The position numbers and the translations under genes were made by a program. A DNA stretch of 64,000 bases, from positions 2,480,001 through 2,544,000 of the forward strand of contig NZ_CP097870.1 in NCBI RefSeq assembly GCF_029223545.1, given 5' to 3'. The notes under the pieces were generated by a model, which saw nothing but the letters and a program-made list of their open reading frames with translations, was not told the origin of the DNA and made no database searches. Below, one piece after another: positions 41,744-52,204 of this stretch; within the stretch, counting starts at the first letter, position 1, and each line of letters begins with the position of its first letter. The DNA comes from Thauera sp. GDN1. Its GTDB lineage: Bacteria > Pseudomonadota > Gammaproteobacteria > Burkholderiales > Rhodocyclaceae.

Positions 41744-43309
41744 TCAGCCCAGCCGCGGCGGGCGGCGATCCACCCACGGCGCGGCCTGCTCGAGCTGCGC
41801 GGCGAGCGCGATCAGCCGCGCCTCGCCGCCATAGGGCGCCGCGAACTGCACGCCGATCGGCAGCCCTTCGGCGCTCCAGTGCAGCGGTACCGACATCGCC
41901 GGCAGGCCGGTCATGTTGAACATCGAGGTGAAGGCCGAGGCCTGCACCGCGTTGCGCGCATAGCTCTCGAAAGGCTGGTCGAGCGAGAGCTCGCCCAGCT
42001 TGGGCGGCAGCGCGGCGGTGGTCGGCGACAGGATCAGGTCGTAGCGCGCGAACAGTTCGTCCAGCACGCGGCCGCCGCGGTCGAAGACGTTGCGCGCCTT
42101 GAGGATCTGCTCGGCGGTGTAGGACTTGGCCTTCTGCAGGCTCTGCCAGTCGATCGGCTCGAACTCGTCCTCGCGTGCCTCGCGGCCGATGGCCTTCTCG
42201 CGCTCGCGCACGGTGTACAGCATGCCGCTGGCGGTGACCACGCCCATGCTGCCCGCCATCTCGAGGAAGGGCAGCGCCGACAGGTCGATCGGCTCGACGT
42301 GGTGGCCCAGGCCGGCACACAGCGTGGCCGCCTTGTTTGACGCTTCCAGGCATTCCGGATGCACGCCGGCGCCGAACAGGTTGGTCTGGAACAGGCCGAT
42401 CTTCAGTCCGCGCGGAGCCTGCTCGAGCGCCGCAATCAGGTCTGCGGTCGGCGGTGCGGTACGCGAGCCCGCCTCCGGCCCCTGGCTGAGCTGCATCAGC
42501 AGCGCGGTGTCGCGCACGCTGCGGCTGATCACGTTGTGCACCGACAGACCGAGCCAGCCTTCGAGCGACTTCGGCCCCATCGGAATCAGCCCGCGGCTGG
42601 GCTTGAGGCCGAACAGGCCGCAGTGCGAAGCGGGAATGCGGATCGAGCCGCCGCCGTCGCTCGCATGCGCCACCGGCAGCACGCCGGCGGCCACCGCCGC
42701 CGAGGCGCCGCCCGAGGAGCCGCCGGAGCTGCGCTCCAGATCCCAGGGATTGCGGGTGGCGCCGAACAGGCGCGACTCGGTGGTGCCGGTCTGCCCGAAT
42801 TCGGGCGACGCGAGCTTGGCGAAGATGTTGAGGCCCGCCGCCTGGTAGCGCTGCACCAGGGTGGAATCGTGGTCGGCGACGGCGTCCTTGAAGAAGGCGC
42901 AGCCGTTGGTGGTCACCGTGCCCTTGAGCGCGACGCCGAGATCCTTGAGCGCGAACGGTACGCCCGCAAGCGCCGGACGTGCCGCGCGTTCGGCCTGGCC
43001 GGCAGCGTCGAGCGTGCGTGCGGCCTCGCGTGCGAGATCGAAGTGCGGCACGGTGACGGCGTTGATCGCCGCGTAGGCCTCGGCCCGCGCGATCGCCGCC
43101 TCGAGCACCTCGCTCGGCTTGACGTCGCCGCGGCCGATGCGCAGCGCGATCTCGGTCGCATCCCAGCGCTCGTACTCGGGCAGCGGCAGTGCCGACGCCG
43201 CGGCCCAGGCGGGCGCCGCGGCGCCCAGGCCTACTGTCGCGGCGCCGCCCAGGGCCGCGCCGGCCTTCAGGAAATCACGACGCCCCTGCTCCACCGCCCG
43301 TTCGCTCAT
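41744..43309 (-). CDS. Tat-exported amidase-signature hydrolase
   Basis: The 521-residue protein has a twin-arginine signal (RRDFLKAG, residues 10-17) and the amidase signature with Lys122 (ALKDLG), the cis-serine in SSGGSSGG (194-201) and the nucleophile Ser222 in GGSIRIPAS. It hydrolyses an amide bond, presumably in the periplasm. In a steroid cluster an obvious candidate substrate is a glycine- or taurine-conjugated bile salt, because amidase-signature bile-salt hydrolases have been described in steroid-degrading Sphingobium. That link is inference. The gene starts 1 nt before the stop of the upstream SDR, so they are closely coupled. Confidence 0.8.
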   Translation of the reverse strand: MSERAVEQGRRDFLKAGAALGGAATVGLGAAAPAWAAASALPLPEYERWDATEIALRIGRGDVKPSEVLEAAIARAEAYAAINAVTVPHFDLAREAARTLDAAGQAERAARPALAGVPFALKDLGVALKGTVTTNGCAFFKDAVADHDSTLVQRYQAAGLNIFAKLASPEFGQTGTTESRLFGATRNPWDLERSSGGSSGGASAAVAAGVLPVAHASDGGGSIRIPASHCGLFGLKPSRGLIPMGPKSLEGWLGLSVHNVISRSVRDTALLMQLSQGPEAGSRTAPPTADLIAALEQAPRGLKIGLFQTNLFGAGVHPECLEASNKAATLCAGLGHHVEPIDLSALPFLEMAGSMGVVTASGMLYTVREREKAIGREAREDEFEPIDWQSLQKAKSYTAEQILKARNVFDRGGRVLDELFARYDLILSPTTAALPPKLGELSLDQPFESYARNAVQASAFTSMFNMTGLPAMSVPLHWSAEGLPIGVQFAAPYGGEARLIALAAQLEQAAPWVDRRPPRLG

Positions 43310-43310
43310 C

Positions 43311-44186
43311 TCAAGACCCCCACACCTTCTGCGCAGGCACGGCCTGCTTCATCAGTTCATCCACGGTGGCACCCGCTTCGAGGGCGGTGAGGCGCGCGCC
43401 CTTGTCCTTCTGCGGCCCGGTGCGCCAGCCGTCGCACACCGAGATACGCCCGCCCTGGCTCTCGAACACCTGGCCGGTGACGTGGGAGGACAGTTCGCTG
43501 CCCAGCCAGACGACCAGCGGCGCGACGTTCTCCGCCGCCCAGGCATCGAAACCGCTCTCAGGCGCCTTCACCACGTCGGGCATCGCGCTCTCGGTCATCG
43601 AGGTGCGCGCGGCCGGCGCCAGCGCGTTGGCGGTGACGCCGTAGCGTGCCAGCTCGGAGGCCTGCACCAGCGTGAGCGCGGCGATTCCGCCCTTGGCGGC
43701 GGAATAGTTCGACTGCCCGACCGAGCCCTGCAGGCCGGCGCCGGAGCTGGTGTTGATGATGCGCGCGGCGATCCTGTTGCCGGCCTTGGCCTGGTCGCGC
43801 CAGCGCTTGCCGAGGATGTTGGCGAGGCAGAAGTGGCCCTTGAGGTGCACCCGCATGACCTGGTCCCAGTCGTCCTCGGACAGGCTGATGAACATGCGGT
43901 CGCGCAGGATGCCGGCGTTGTTGACCAGCACATGCACCTCGCCGAACGCCGCCACGGCGGCATCGACGATCTGCTGCGCGGTGTCGATGCGCGTGATGTC
44001 GTCGGCGTTGGCGATCGCCTTGCCGCCTGCCGCGGTGATCTCGGCGACGACGGCGTCGGCGGCTTCCTTGCGGATGTCGTTGACGACCACGTTGGCGCCC
44101 TCGGCCGCGAAGGCCAGCGCATAGGCGCGACCCAGGCCGCCGCCGGCGCCGGTGATGATGACGGTGCGTCTTTCACAAATTCCCAT
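43311..44186 (-). CDS. Short-chain dehydrogenase, 17-beta-HSD4/MFE-like
   Basis: The 291-residue SDR has the NAD motif TGAGGGLGRAYALAFA followed by VVVNDI, which is characteristic of the 3-hydroxyacyl-CoA dehydrogenase domain of multifunctional beta-oxidation enzymes. The active site has NTSSGAG and NYSAAKGGI. It could oxidise a 3-hydroxyacyl-CoA in steroid ring or side-chain beta-oxidation, delivering the substrate of the adjacent FadA6-like thiolase. AGGAAAGG precedes the ATG. Confidence 0.8.
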   Translation of the reverse strand: MGICERRTVIITGAGGGLGRAYALAFAAEGANVVVNDIRKEAADAVVAEITAAGGKAIANADDITRIDTAQQIVDAAVAAFGEVHVLVNNAGILRDRMFISLSEDDWDQVMRVHLKGHFCLANILGKRWRDQAKAGNRIAARIINTSSGAGLQGSVGQSNYSAAKGGIAALTLVQASELARYGVTANALAPAARTSMTESAMPDVVKAPESGFDAWAAENVAPLVVWLGSELSSHVTGQVFESQGGRISVCDGWRTGPQKDKGARLTALEAGATVDELMKQAVPAQKVWGS

Positions 44187-44200
44187 GTCGATCCCTTTCC

Positions 44201-45364
<1,164 letters not shown>

Positions 45365-45366
45365 CT

Positions 45367-46425
45367 TCATTCCTCGAAAGTGTGGCCGGGGCCGAGCGCG
45401 GCGCCCTCGACCAGGATCGCGTCGGCGACGCGGGACTTGTGAAAACCGCGGTCGCCCCAGGACGCATCCAGTGCCCAGGCGCGCTTCATGAACATCTGCA
45501 GATCGACTTCCCAGGTGTAGCCCATCGCGCCGTGCACCTGGATGCCATGGCGCGCGGCCAGCCAGGCGGCTTCGCCGCAGGCGAGCTTGGCGTGGGACAC
45601 CCGCGCGTCGGCCCCGGCCTCGCCGTGGGCGAGCGCGTAGGCGGCGCGGTACAGCACCGGCTTGGCGAACTCGATCTTGGTGGCGACGTCGGCCAGATGG
45701 TGCTTGACCGCCTGGAAGCTGCCGATCGGCTTGCCGAACTGCTTGCGCTGGGCGACGTAGTCGACCGACAGGTCGAGCATGCGCTGGGCGAGGCCCAGCA
45801 GCTGGCCGGCGGTGGACAGCGCGCCGCGGTTCAGCGTCTGCGCCCACAGCGCGCGGCCGGCCTCGCCGTCGGCGATCAGGCTCGCGGTGGCGGGCGTCCA
45901 GCGCACGCGTGCCAGGCGGCGCGACAGGTCGATGCTGGCATTGGCCTCGATCTCGACCTGGGCGCGCGGTACGGCATGCACCTCGTCGCCGTGGGCGAGC
46001 AGGAGCAGATCGGCCGGGTTGGCATCTGCCACCAGCGGATTCACCGGGTGTCCGACGGCGATGCGGATGCTACCCTCGGCGATGCGGACCAGCCAGGCCT
46101 CGCGCTCGGCGGTGCCGGCCGGGAGCGCCGTGATCAGCCCGGCTGCCACATAGGCGACGTCGGCCAGCGAATCGGGAATGGCGTAGTAGCCCAGCTCCTG
46201 CGTCATCAGCGCCCAGGCGACGTCGTCCATGCCCAGGCCGCAGCAGTTCTCGGGCACCGACAGCGCGGTCAGGCCCTGCTCGGCGAGGCTCTTGCGCAAC
46301 TCGGGCGAGCGCCCGATGTCGGTGTCCCAGATCTCGCGCAGCATCTCGGGCGCGGCTTCGGTCATCAGGAAGCGGCTCACCGCCTCGCGGAAGGCTAGCT
46401 GGTCGTCGGTGAAAGTGAAGTCCAT
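45367..46425 (-). CDS. fadE32: Acyl-CoA dehydrogenase, FadE32-like subunit
   Basis: The 352-residue ACAD has a conserved flavin-binding C-terminal half (RKQFGKPIGSFQAVKHHLADVATK, IQVHGAMGYTWEVDLQMFMKRA) but a short, poorly conserved middle domain. This is typical of one subunit of heteromeric steroid ACADs. It lies 13 nt after the FadE31-like gene, and the FadE31-FadE32 complex is known to act in C/D-ring breakdown. The exact FadE number is inferred from the neighbour. Confidence 0.65.
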   Translation of the reverse strand: MDFTFTDDQLAFREAVSRFLMTEAAPEMLREIWDTDIGRSPELRKSLAEQGLTALSVPENCCGLGMDDVAWALMTQELGYYAIPDSLADVAYVAAGLITALPAGTAEREAWLVRIAEGSIRIAVGHPVNPLVADANPADLLLLAHGDEVHAVPRAQVEIEANASIDLSRRLARVRWTPATASLIADGEAGRALWAQTLNRGALSTAGQLLGLAQRMLDLSVDYVAQRKQFGKPIGSFQAVKHHLADVATKIEFAKPVLYRAAYALAHGEAGADARVSHAKLACGEAAWLAARHGIQVHGAMGYTWEVDLQMFMKRAWALDASWGDRGFHKSRVADAILVEGAALGPGHTFEE

Positions 46426-46438
46426 GGCGGCCCCTTCC

Positions 46439-47608
46439 TTATTTCGGCAGGCCGAGCATGCGCTCGGCGATGATGTTGCGCTGGATCTCGTTGGTGCCGG
46501 CATAGATCGGCCCGGCCTGGGCGAACAGGAAGCCGTCCAGCCAGCGCGCGGCCTCGACCGCCTCCGGCGCGTCGCCGGTGAGCTCGGCGAAGGGGCCGAG
46601 GATGCGCATCGCGGTCTCGTGCATCTTCAGGTCGAGCTCGGACCAGTAGATCTTGTTGGTGCTCGCCTCGGCACCGATGCGCGCGCCCTTCGCCAGGCGG
46701 CCGACGGTGTGGTAGGCGGACAGTGCATAGGCCTCGGTGCCCGTCCAGGCCTCGATGACCGCGTCGCGGATGCTCGGGTCGCGGTCGGCGACTTCGCGGT
46801 GCGCCTTGTACAGCTCGACCAGCTTGCGCGCGGTGTACTGGAACCGTGCCGGCGAGCGCAGCAGGAGGCCGCGCTCGAAGCCGGCGGTGGCCATCGCCAC
46901 GTGCCAGCCCTGGCCTTCGTCACCGATGCGGTTCTCCACCGGCACCTTGACGTCGTCGAAGAAGATCTCGGCGAAGGCCTGCTTGCCGTTGAGGGCCTGG
47001 ATCGGGCGGATGGTCACGCCCGGCGCGTCCAGCGGCACCGCCAGGTAGGACAGGCCGTGGTGGCGGCTCGAGCCCGGATCGCTGCGGAACAGGCCGAACA
47101 GCCAGTCGGCAAAGCTCGCCCGCGTCGACCAGGTCTTCTGGCCATTGACGACGTAATGGCTGCCGTCGGCGGACAGGATGGCCTTGCTGGTGATCGCCGC
47201 CATGTCCGATCCGGCGTTGGGCTCGGACCAGCCCTGCGCCCACATGTCCTCGCTCGAGGCCATGCGCGGCAGGAAGCGCGCCTTCTGCGCCTCGGTGCCG
47301 AACTCGATCAGCGTCGGGCCGAGCAGCAACTGGCCGTTCTGGTTCACCCGCATCGGTGCGCCGGCGCCGTAATACTCCTCCTCGAAGATCAGCCATTCGA
47401 TGAGGTCGCAACCGCGGCCGCCGAGGGCCTCGGGCCAGATCACCATCGACAGGCGCGCGTCGAACAGCTTGCGCTCCCATTCGCGGTGCTGCTCGAAGCC
47501 CTCGCGGGTGTCGTAGCTGGCCAGCGACTCGCGCGGCAGGTTGGCCGCGAGCCAGGCGCGCACTTCCTCGCGGAAGGCTTTCTGCCGGGGGGTGTAGGCG
47601 AGATCCAT
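46439..47608 (-). CDS. fadE31: Acyl-CoA dehydrogenase, FadE31-like
   Basis: The 389-residue ACAD has WSEPNAGSDMAAI, NGQKTWSTRA, FERGLLLRSPARF and the C-terminal GPIYAGTNEIQRNIIAERMLGLP. Several segments match, from memory, mycobacterial FadE31. It would dehydrogenate an opened-ring CoA thioester late in HIP breakdown, together with the adjacent FadE32-like subunit. GAGGACACC precedes the ATG at 47608; the EchA20-like gene ends 8 nt upstream. Confidence 0.7.
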   Translation of the reverse strand: MDLAYTPRQKAFREEVRAWLAANLPRESLASYDTREGFEQHREWERKLFDARLSMVIWPEALGGRGCDLIEWLIFEEEYYGAGAPMRVNQNGQLLLGPTLIEFGTEAQKARFLPRMASSEDMWAQGWSEPNAGSDMAAITSKAILSADGSHYVVNGQKTWSTRASFADWLFGLFRSDPGSSRHHGLSYLAVPLDAPGVTIRPIQALNGKQAFAEIFFDDVKVPVENRIGDEGQGWHVAMATAGFERGLLLRSPARFQYTARKLVELYKAHREVADRDPSIRDAVIEAWTGTEAYALSAYHTVGRLAKGARIGAEASTNKIYWSELDLKMHETAMRILGPFAELTGDAPEAVEAARWLDGFLFAQAGPIYAGTNEIQRNIIAERMLGLPK

Positions 47609-47615
47609 GGTGTCC

Positions 47616-48368
47616 TCAGAACTTGGCTTCGCGTTTCTCGACAAAGGCGCGGCGGGTCTCCGCCGAGTCGGGGCTGGTGTAGGCCTGCAGCGTGAAGCCC
47701 TGCTCCCAGCGGTACTTGTCTTCCAGGTTGCCGTCCTCGATGCCGTTCAACGCCTCCTTGGCGATGCGGATCATGGCCGGGCTCTTGGCGGCGATCTTGC
47801 GGGCGATCTCGAGCGCGGCCTCGCGCAGTTCGGCCTTGGGCACGACGCGCTCGATGAAGCCGTAGCGCTCGGCCTCGCGCGCGCCGATCTTCTCGCCGGT
47901 GAAGAACAGGTAGCGCACCTTCTGCACCGGGAACAGGCGCTGCAGGTGGGCGCCGCCGCCCATCGCGCCGCGGTCGACCTCGGGCAGCGCGAAGGTGGCG
48001 CACTCCGACGCGACCACGATGTCGGCTGCGCCGGTGATGCCGATGCCGCCGCCGAGCACGAAGCCGTGCACCGCGACGACGACCGGCACCGGGTTGCGGT
48101 GCACCGCCTTGAAGGTGGCGTAGTTGCCGCCGTTGACCGCGACGATGCGCTCGGGGTGGGCGTCGAGCTCCTTGATGTCGACGCCGGCGCAGAAGCCGCG
48201 GCCCTCGGCGCGGATCACGATCACGCGCACCTCGGGGTCGTGGCCGAGTTCGTCGATGCGGTGCGCCAGCGCGAACCACTCGCTGCTGTCGAGGGCGTTG
48301 ACCGGGGGTTTGTTGATGACGAGTTCGGCGATGCCGTTGTCGATCGTTGTCTGGAAGGCCTGGCTCAC
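47616..48368 (-). CDS. echA20: EchA20-like crotonase-fold hydrolase
   Basis: The 250-residue crotonase-family protein has GRGFCAGVDIKELDAHPE, the oxyanion segment HGFVLGGGIGITGAADIV and a C-terminus (RRAFVEKREAKF) resembling EchA20, which opens ring D of the steroid-derived CoA by hydrolysis. The start is a GTG with GGAG upstream. It stands between ipdC and fadE31, an order consistent with the pathway. A simple enoyl-CoA hydratase activity cannot be excluded from sequence alone. Confidence 0.75.
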   Translation of the reverse strand: MSQAFQTTIDNGIAELVINKPPVNALDSSEWFALAHRIDELGHDPEVRVIVIRAEGRGFCAGVDIKELDAHPERIVAVNGGNYATFKAVHRNPVPVVVAVHGFVLGGGIGITGAADIVVASECATFALPEVDRGAMGGGAHLQRLFPVQKVRYLFFTGEKIGAREAERYGFIERVVPKAELREAALEIARKIAAKSPAMIRIAKEALNGIEDGNLEDKYRWEQGFTLQAYTSPDSAETRRAFVEKREAKF

Positions 48369-48414
48369 GTTATCGGGCTCCGTGGGGTTTCGTGTCGGGT
48401 GGCGGGCTGCGCGC

Positions 48415-49557
48415 TCAGGCAGCAGCCGCGGTCTCTTTGCAGGGGTCGGTGCAGGGCGCGCTGTCCAGGCGGGCGTACAAGGCGGCGAGGCAGGACTCGG
48501 CTTCGGCGGCGATGCCGTGGATGACGTCCTCGCAGCTCTCGAGCTTGCCGATCGCCGCCGCCACCTGGCCGCTGGGCAGGATGCCCTCGTCAGGATGACC
48601 CTCGACCATAGAACGCTGCAGCAGCACCGGCTGGTTGGCCGACATCACGGTCTGCGACACCGCGCCCGGGTCTTCCTTCAGCGCCTGGCGGAACACGCCG
48701 AGCATGTGGCCCAGGCTCATGCCGGTCTGCTGCTTCCACTGCCAGGCGCTCTTCAGCGCGATCATCAGCCGGCCCATCGGACTGGCGGCCTCGAGCTTGT
48801 TGATGAAGGGGTTCTCGATCATGCGGTGGCGCATGCCATCGACCGCGAGCGTCACCCGCACCTTCTGTGGGTCGTCGACCTTGACGTAGCGCTCGAGCGT
48901 GGCCGGCGGCGTGGGCGAATCGGTGGTCATCAGGAAGCGCGTGCCCATGGCGATGCCGGCGGCACCGGCAGCCAGCGCCGCGGCCAGGCCGCGCCCGGTG
49001 GAGTAGCCGCCGGCGGCGATCACCGGCACCTTCACCGCCGCCAGCACCTGCGGCAGCAGGATGGTGGTGGGCACGCCGCCGGTGTGGCCGCCGCCCTCGC
49101 CGCCCTGGATGGTGATCATGTCGGCACCCAGCTCGACCGCCTTGATCGCGTGCTTCAAGGCGCCCACGGTGGGGATGCACAGCACGCCGGCTTCCTTGAA
49201 GCGCGCGATGGTCTTCTTGTCCGGGCCGCGCCCGTAGCTCACGGCGCGCAGCTTGTACTGGATCGCCAGATCCACGCACTGCCCGGCGTTCTCCTGGAAC
49301 ATGTGGAAGTTGAGGCCGAAGTTGCTGCCGCCGGTGGCGGCGATGACCTTCTGGATCTCGCCTTCGATCTTGTCGGCATCGATGGTGGCACCGGCCAGGA
49401 AGCCGAAGCCGCCGGCCTTGGTGGTGGCGATCACCAGGTTGGCGTCCGCCACCCAGCCCATCGCGGTCTGGATGACCGGAAAGCGGCAGCCGAGGCGTTC
49501 GGTGAGCGGCGTGCGCAGCAGCGCGGAGAAATCGGGGTTCATGGCGGAGTGACTCAT
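48415..49557 (-). CDS. ipdC: IpdC-like flavoprotein (nitronate monooxygenase family)
   Basis: The 380-residue FMN-binding TIM-barrel protein has PVIQTAMGWVADANLV at the N-terminus, the conserved QGGEGGGHTGGVPTTILLPQV segment and AAGGYSTGRGLAAALAAGAAGIAMGTRFL. These match the IpdC family, which performs a flavin-dependent redox step on the 5-hydroxy ring of the C/D-ring CoA. The ATG overlaps the upstream hydratase stop (ATGA). The C-terminus has a short Cys-rich tail (DSAPCTDPC). It is flanked by echA20- and ipdAB-like genes, supporting the assignment. Confidence 0.8.
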   Translation of the reverse strand: MSHSAMNPDFSALLRTPLTERLGCRFPVIQTAMGWVADANLVIATTKAGGFGFLAGATIDADKIEGEIQKVIAATGGSNFGLNFHMFQENAGQCVDLAIQYKLRAVSYGRGPDKKTIARFKEAGVLCIPTVGALKHAIKAVELGADMITIQGGEGGGHTGGVPTTILLPQVLAAVKVPVIAAGGYSTGRGLAAALAAGAAGIAMGTRFLMTTDSPTPPATLERYVKVDDPQKVRVTLAVDGMRHRMIENPFINKLEAASPMGRLMIALKSAWQWKQQTGMSLGHMLGVFRQALKEDPGAVSQTVMSANQPVLLQRSMVEGHPDEGILPSGQVAAAIGKLESCEDVIHGIAAEAESCLAALYARLDSAPCTDPCKETAAAA

Positions 49558-50465
49558 GCCTTGTGCTCGCCGGCGGCCTGCTTGTTGGCGCTCGCCATGG
49601 CCTTGGCGTCGTAGCCGCCGAGCTTGTCGCCCGACAGCAGTTCGTTGTGGGTGTGGGCGAAGTGGTGCCAGGCGAACACCGCGTCCATCGCGGTGCGCTT
49701 GCCCTGCAGATCCTCGACGTGATTGACCGCCTGCTTGGTCAGCGCCAGGCCCATGCGCGGCTGCTTGGCGATGCGGGCAGCGAGTGCGTAGGTCTCGGCC
49801 TCGAGCTGGTCGCGGGCCACGACGCGGTTGACCATGCCCATCTGGTACGCGCGCTCGGCGCCCATGCGATCGCCGGTCATCAGGAATTCCTTGGCGATGC
49901 GCGGGTTGAGCTCGTAGGGATGGGCGAAATACTCCACCCCCGGGATGCCCATGCGCACGACCGGGTCCTGGAAGAAGGCGTCGTCGCTGGCGACGATGAG
50001 GTCGCACACCCAGGCCAGCATCAGCCCGCCCGCCACGCAGGCGCCCTGCACCATGGCGATGGTGGGCTTGGGCAGCTCCCGCCAGCGCCGGCACATGTTG
50101 AGGTACACCTCCTGCTCGCGCACGTAGAGGTACTCACCGCCGGGCTTGTTGGTGTGGTCCCACCACAGGTTCACACGATCGAAGGGCTTGTTGATGTCTC
50201 GCCCCGGCGTACCGATGTCATGGCCGGCGGAAAAATGCTTGCCGTCGCCGCGCAGCACGATGACCTTGACCGCGTCGTCATCCACCGCACGGCGGAAGGC
50301 GGCGTCCAGCGCATAGGTCATCTGCGAGTTCTGCGCGTTGTTGAACTCGGTACGGCTCATCGTCACCGTGGCGATGCCGTCGGCCACGGCGTACTTCACC
50401 GGCGTGTCGGTCTCGTACACCGCGTTGTCCGCGCGGCTCACGAAGTTCTGGTCTGGGGCGCTCAT
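49554..50465 (-). CDS. Enoyl-CoA hydratase/isomerase family protein
   Basis: The 303-residue crotonase-family protein has GDGKHFSAGHDI and a long EVYLNMCRRWRELPKPTIAMVQGACVAGGLMLAWVCD segment, with DPVVRMGIPGVEYFAHP later. It is longer than typical hydratases and resembles EchA13-type proteins and hydratases of steroid clusters such as ScdD of Comamonas (recalled, not computed). It would hydrate a CoA-bound enoyl intermediate. AAGGAAGAAG precedes the ATG at 50465. Confidence 0.75.
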   Translation of the reverse strand: MSAPDQNFVSRADNAVYETDTPVKYAVADGIATVTMSRTEFNNAQNSQMTYALDAAFRRAVDDDAVKVIVLRGDGKHFSAGHDIGTPGRDINKPFDRVNLWWDHTNKPGGEYLYVREQEVYLNMCRRWRELPKPTIAMVQGACVAGGLMLAWVCDLIVASDDAFFQDPVVRMGIPGVEYFAHPYELNPRIAKEFLMTGDRMGAERAYQMGMVNRVVARDQLEAETYALAARIAKQPRMGLALTKQAVNHVEDLQGKRTAMDAVFAWHHFAHTHNELLSGDKLGGYDAKAMASANKQAAGEHKA

Positions 50466-50487
50466 GTCTGCTTCTTCCTTGCCCGGA

Positions 50488-51288
50488 TCAGGCGGTGGCG
50501 CGGATGCCCGGCGGGTTGCCCTTGATCTGCGCGCCACGCAGGTCGTGCGGATCGAGGCGGCGGATGATCTCCAGCTGCGCCGCCGTCGGATGCGGGGTTT
50601 CGCCCAGCTCCGGCGCCTGCAGCAGCGGGAAGCCGGTCTTCTCCTGCACCTCGTCGAAGCTGACGCCCGGGTGCAGCGAGCGCACGCGGATGGCGTGCTC
50701 CGGACCTTCGAAGTCGAGCACGCAGAGGTCGGTGACGATGCGGCGGATGTCCATGAAGTCCTGCTTCATGCCGGGTTCCCAGCGCGCCGGGTTGAAGCCG
50801 ACGCCCGACACCATGTCCACCTCGCCTTCGACGAACACGCGCTTGCTGTGGTTGGGCACGAAGAAGGAGTTGATGTGGTTGATGCTGTTGCCGGGCAGGC
50901 CACGCACGCCGAGGATGGCGGCCTTGGGCTTCTTGTAGTCGCCCACCACGGACAGGTTGGTCTGACCGAAGCGATCGATCTGGGTCGGGCCGATCATGGC
51001 GTGGCGGCGACCGCCCCACACGCACTCGAACACGCGCTCGAAGGACATGTAGCCCGAATACTTCGGCACGAAGTCCCCGCGCGGGCCGAGCGGGATCGGC
51101 TCCTCGACCAGAAAGCACTCGCTGTCGGTCATCAGCAGCTCGGGGGCGTAAGTGAGCTTGGCCAGGCTGGCGCCCAGGCGCGGGATCACGCCGATGCCCG
51201 AGGCCAGCACCTCGCCGTCGCCGCGCCAGGCTTCCGAAGCCGCGACGATCATCAGCTCGGCCAGGGTGAAATCAGTGTTGTTGCTCAT
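50488..51288 (-). CDS. ipdB: IpdB, beta subunit of the CoA-transferase-fold ring C hydrolase
   Basis: The 266-residue protein has the class I CoA-transferase beta fold (LAELMIVAASEAWRGDGEVLASGIGVIPRLGASLAKL, GRRHAMIGPTQIDRFGQTNLSVVGD). With IpdA it forms a hydrolase that opens ring C of the steroid-derived CoA. It follows ipdA by 14 nt and precedes the hydratase and ipdC. Length and paired layout fit IpdB. Confidence 0.85.
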   Translation of the reverse strand: MSNNTDFTLAELMIVAASEAWRGDGEVLASGIGVIPRLGASLAKLTYAPELLMTDSECFLVEEPIPLGPRGDFVPKYSGYMSFERVFECVWGGRRHAMIGPTQIDRFGQTNLSVVGDYKKPKAAILGVRGLPGNSINHINSFFVPNHSKRVFVEGEVDMVSGVGFNPARWEPGMKQDFMDIRRIVTDLCVLDFEGPEHAIRVRSLHPGVSFDEVQEKTGFPLLQAPELGETPHPTAAQLEIIRRLDPHDLRGAQIKGNPPGIRATA

Positions 51289-51302
51289 GCCGCTCGCGCT
51301 CC

Positions 51303-52178
51303 TCAAAACACCGGCAGGGGCAGCTTGCCCATGCGCTCGATGCCGCCGTTCTTGTCCTGGTAGGCAGCCTCGCCCGGGGTGACGAACTCGTCCATGTAGG
51401 CCTGCCAGCCCCCCTCTTCCGCCGCGCTGGCGACGTAGCGCTTGAAGTGGCCCATGTCCCAGCCGTACTCGGGCGCGCAGGTGGTCGGGTGCGCACCGCA
51501 GGGCGCGTGCACCACGCCCTTCACCAGATAGCGCTCGAAGGTGTTGAAGCGGGCCTGCTCGGGGGTGAGCGCCAGGCGCTCCTCGACACGCTCGGCCGAC
51601 ACGTAGCAGGCGTCCGCCGCACGCGCGACCAGATGGTCGAAATACGGGTCGCCGCCCTGGATCAGGGTGTTGCCGAGCCGGTCGGCAACGTTGACGTGCA
51701 CCAGCGCGACGTCGAGCTTGAGCGCCGGCATCGCCAGCAACACCTCGCCGTCGGCATAGGGCGACTGGATGGTCTTGAGCTCGGGGTTGAGCTTGGTGAC
51801 ATCGGTGGCCAGGCCGCAACGCGTGGGCAGGAAGGGCACGCGCATGCCGGCGGCGCGCAGGCCCCACTGCCACATGCCTTCATCGAGCTCCATCAGCTCG
51901 AGCGCGCCGGATTCACGCACCTTGCGATACCAGGGCTCGAGCGGGATGGCATCGAGCGTGGCGAAGCCGAAGATCAGCTTCTTCACCTTGCCGGCGGCGC
52001 ACAGCATGCCCACGTCCGGACCGCCGTACGACACCACGGTGAGGTCCTTGACGTCCGAGCGCAGGATCTCGCGCACGATCGCCATCGGCTTGCGCCGCGG
52101 CCCCCAGCCACCGAAACCGATGGTCATGCCATCGCGCAATTGGGCGACGACATCGGCCGTCGTCATCAGCTTGTTCAT
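51303..52178 (-). CDS. ipdA: IpdA, alpha subunit of the CoA-transferase-fold ring C hydrolase
   Basis: The 291-residue protein has GGWGPRRKPMAIVREILRS near residue 23 and later GGPDVGMLCAAGKVKKLIFGF, typical of IpdA-type CoA-transferase alpha subunits. With IpdB it hydrolyses a ring C C-C bond rather than transferring CoA. It is the second gene of the operon after hsaC. Confidence 0.85.
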   Translation of the reverse strand: MNKLMTTADVVAQLRDGMTIGFGGWGPRRKPMAIVREILRSDVKDLTVVSYGGPDVGMLCAAGKVKKLIFGFATLDAIPLEPWYRKVRESGALELMELDEGMWQWGLRAAGMRVPFLPTRCGLATDVTKLNPELKTIQSPYADGEVLLAMPALKLDVALVHVNVADRLGNTLIQGGDPYFDHLVARAADACYVSAERVEERLALTPEQARFNTFERYLVKGVVHAPCGAHPTTCAPEYGWDMGHFKRYVASAAEEGGWQAYMDEFVTPGEAAYQDKNGGIERMGKLPLPVF

Positions 52179-52204
52179 GGATACTTTCCCGTTACCGGCC
52201 GCGC

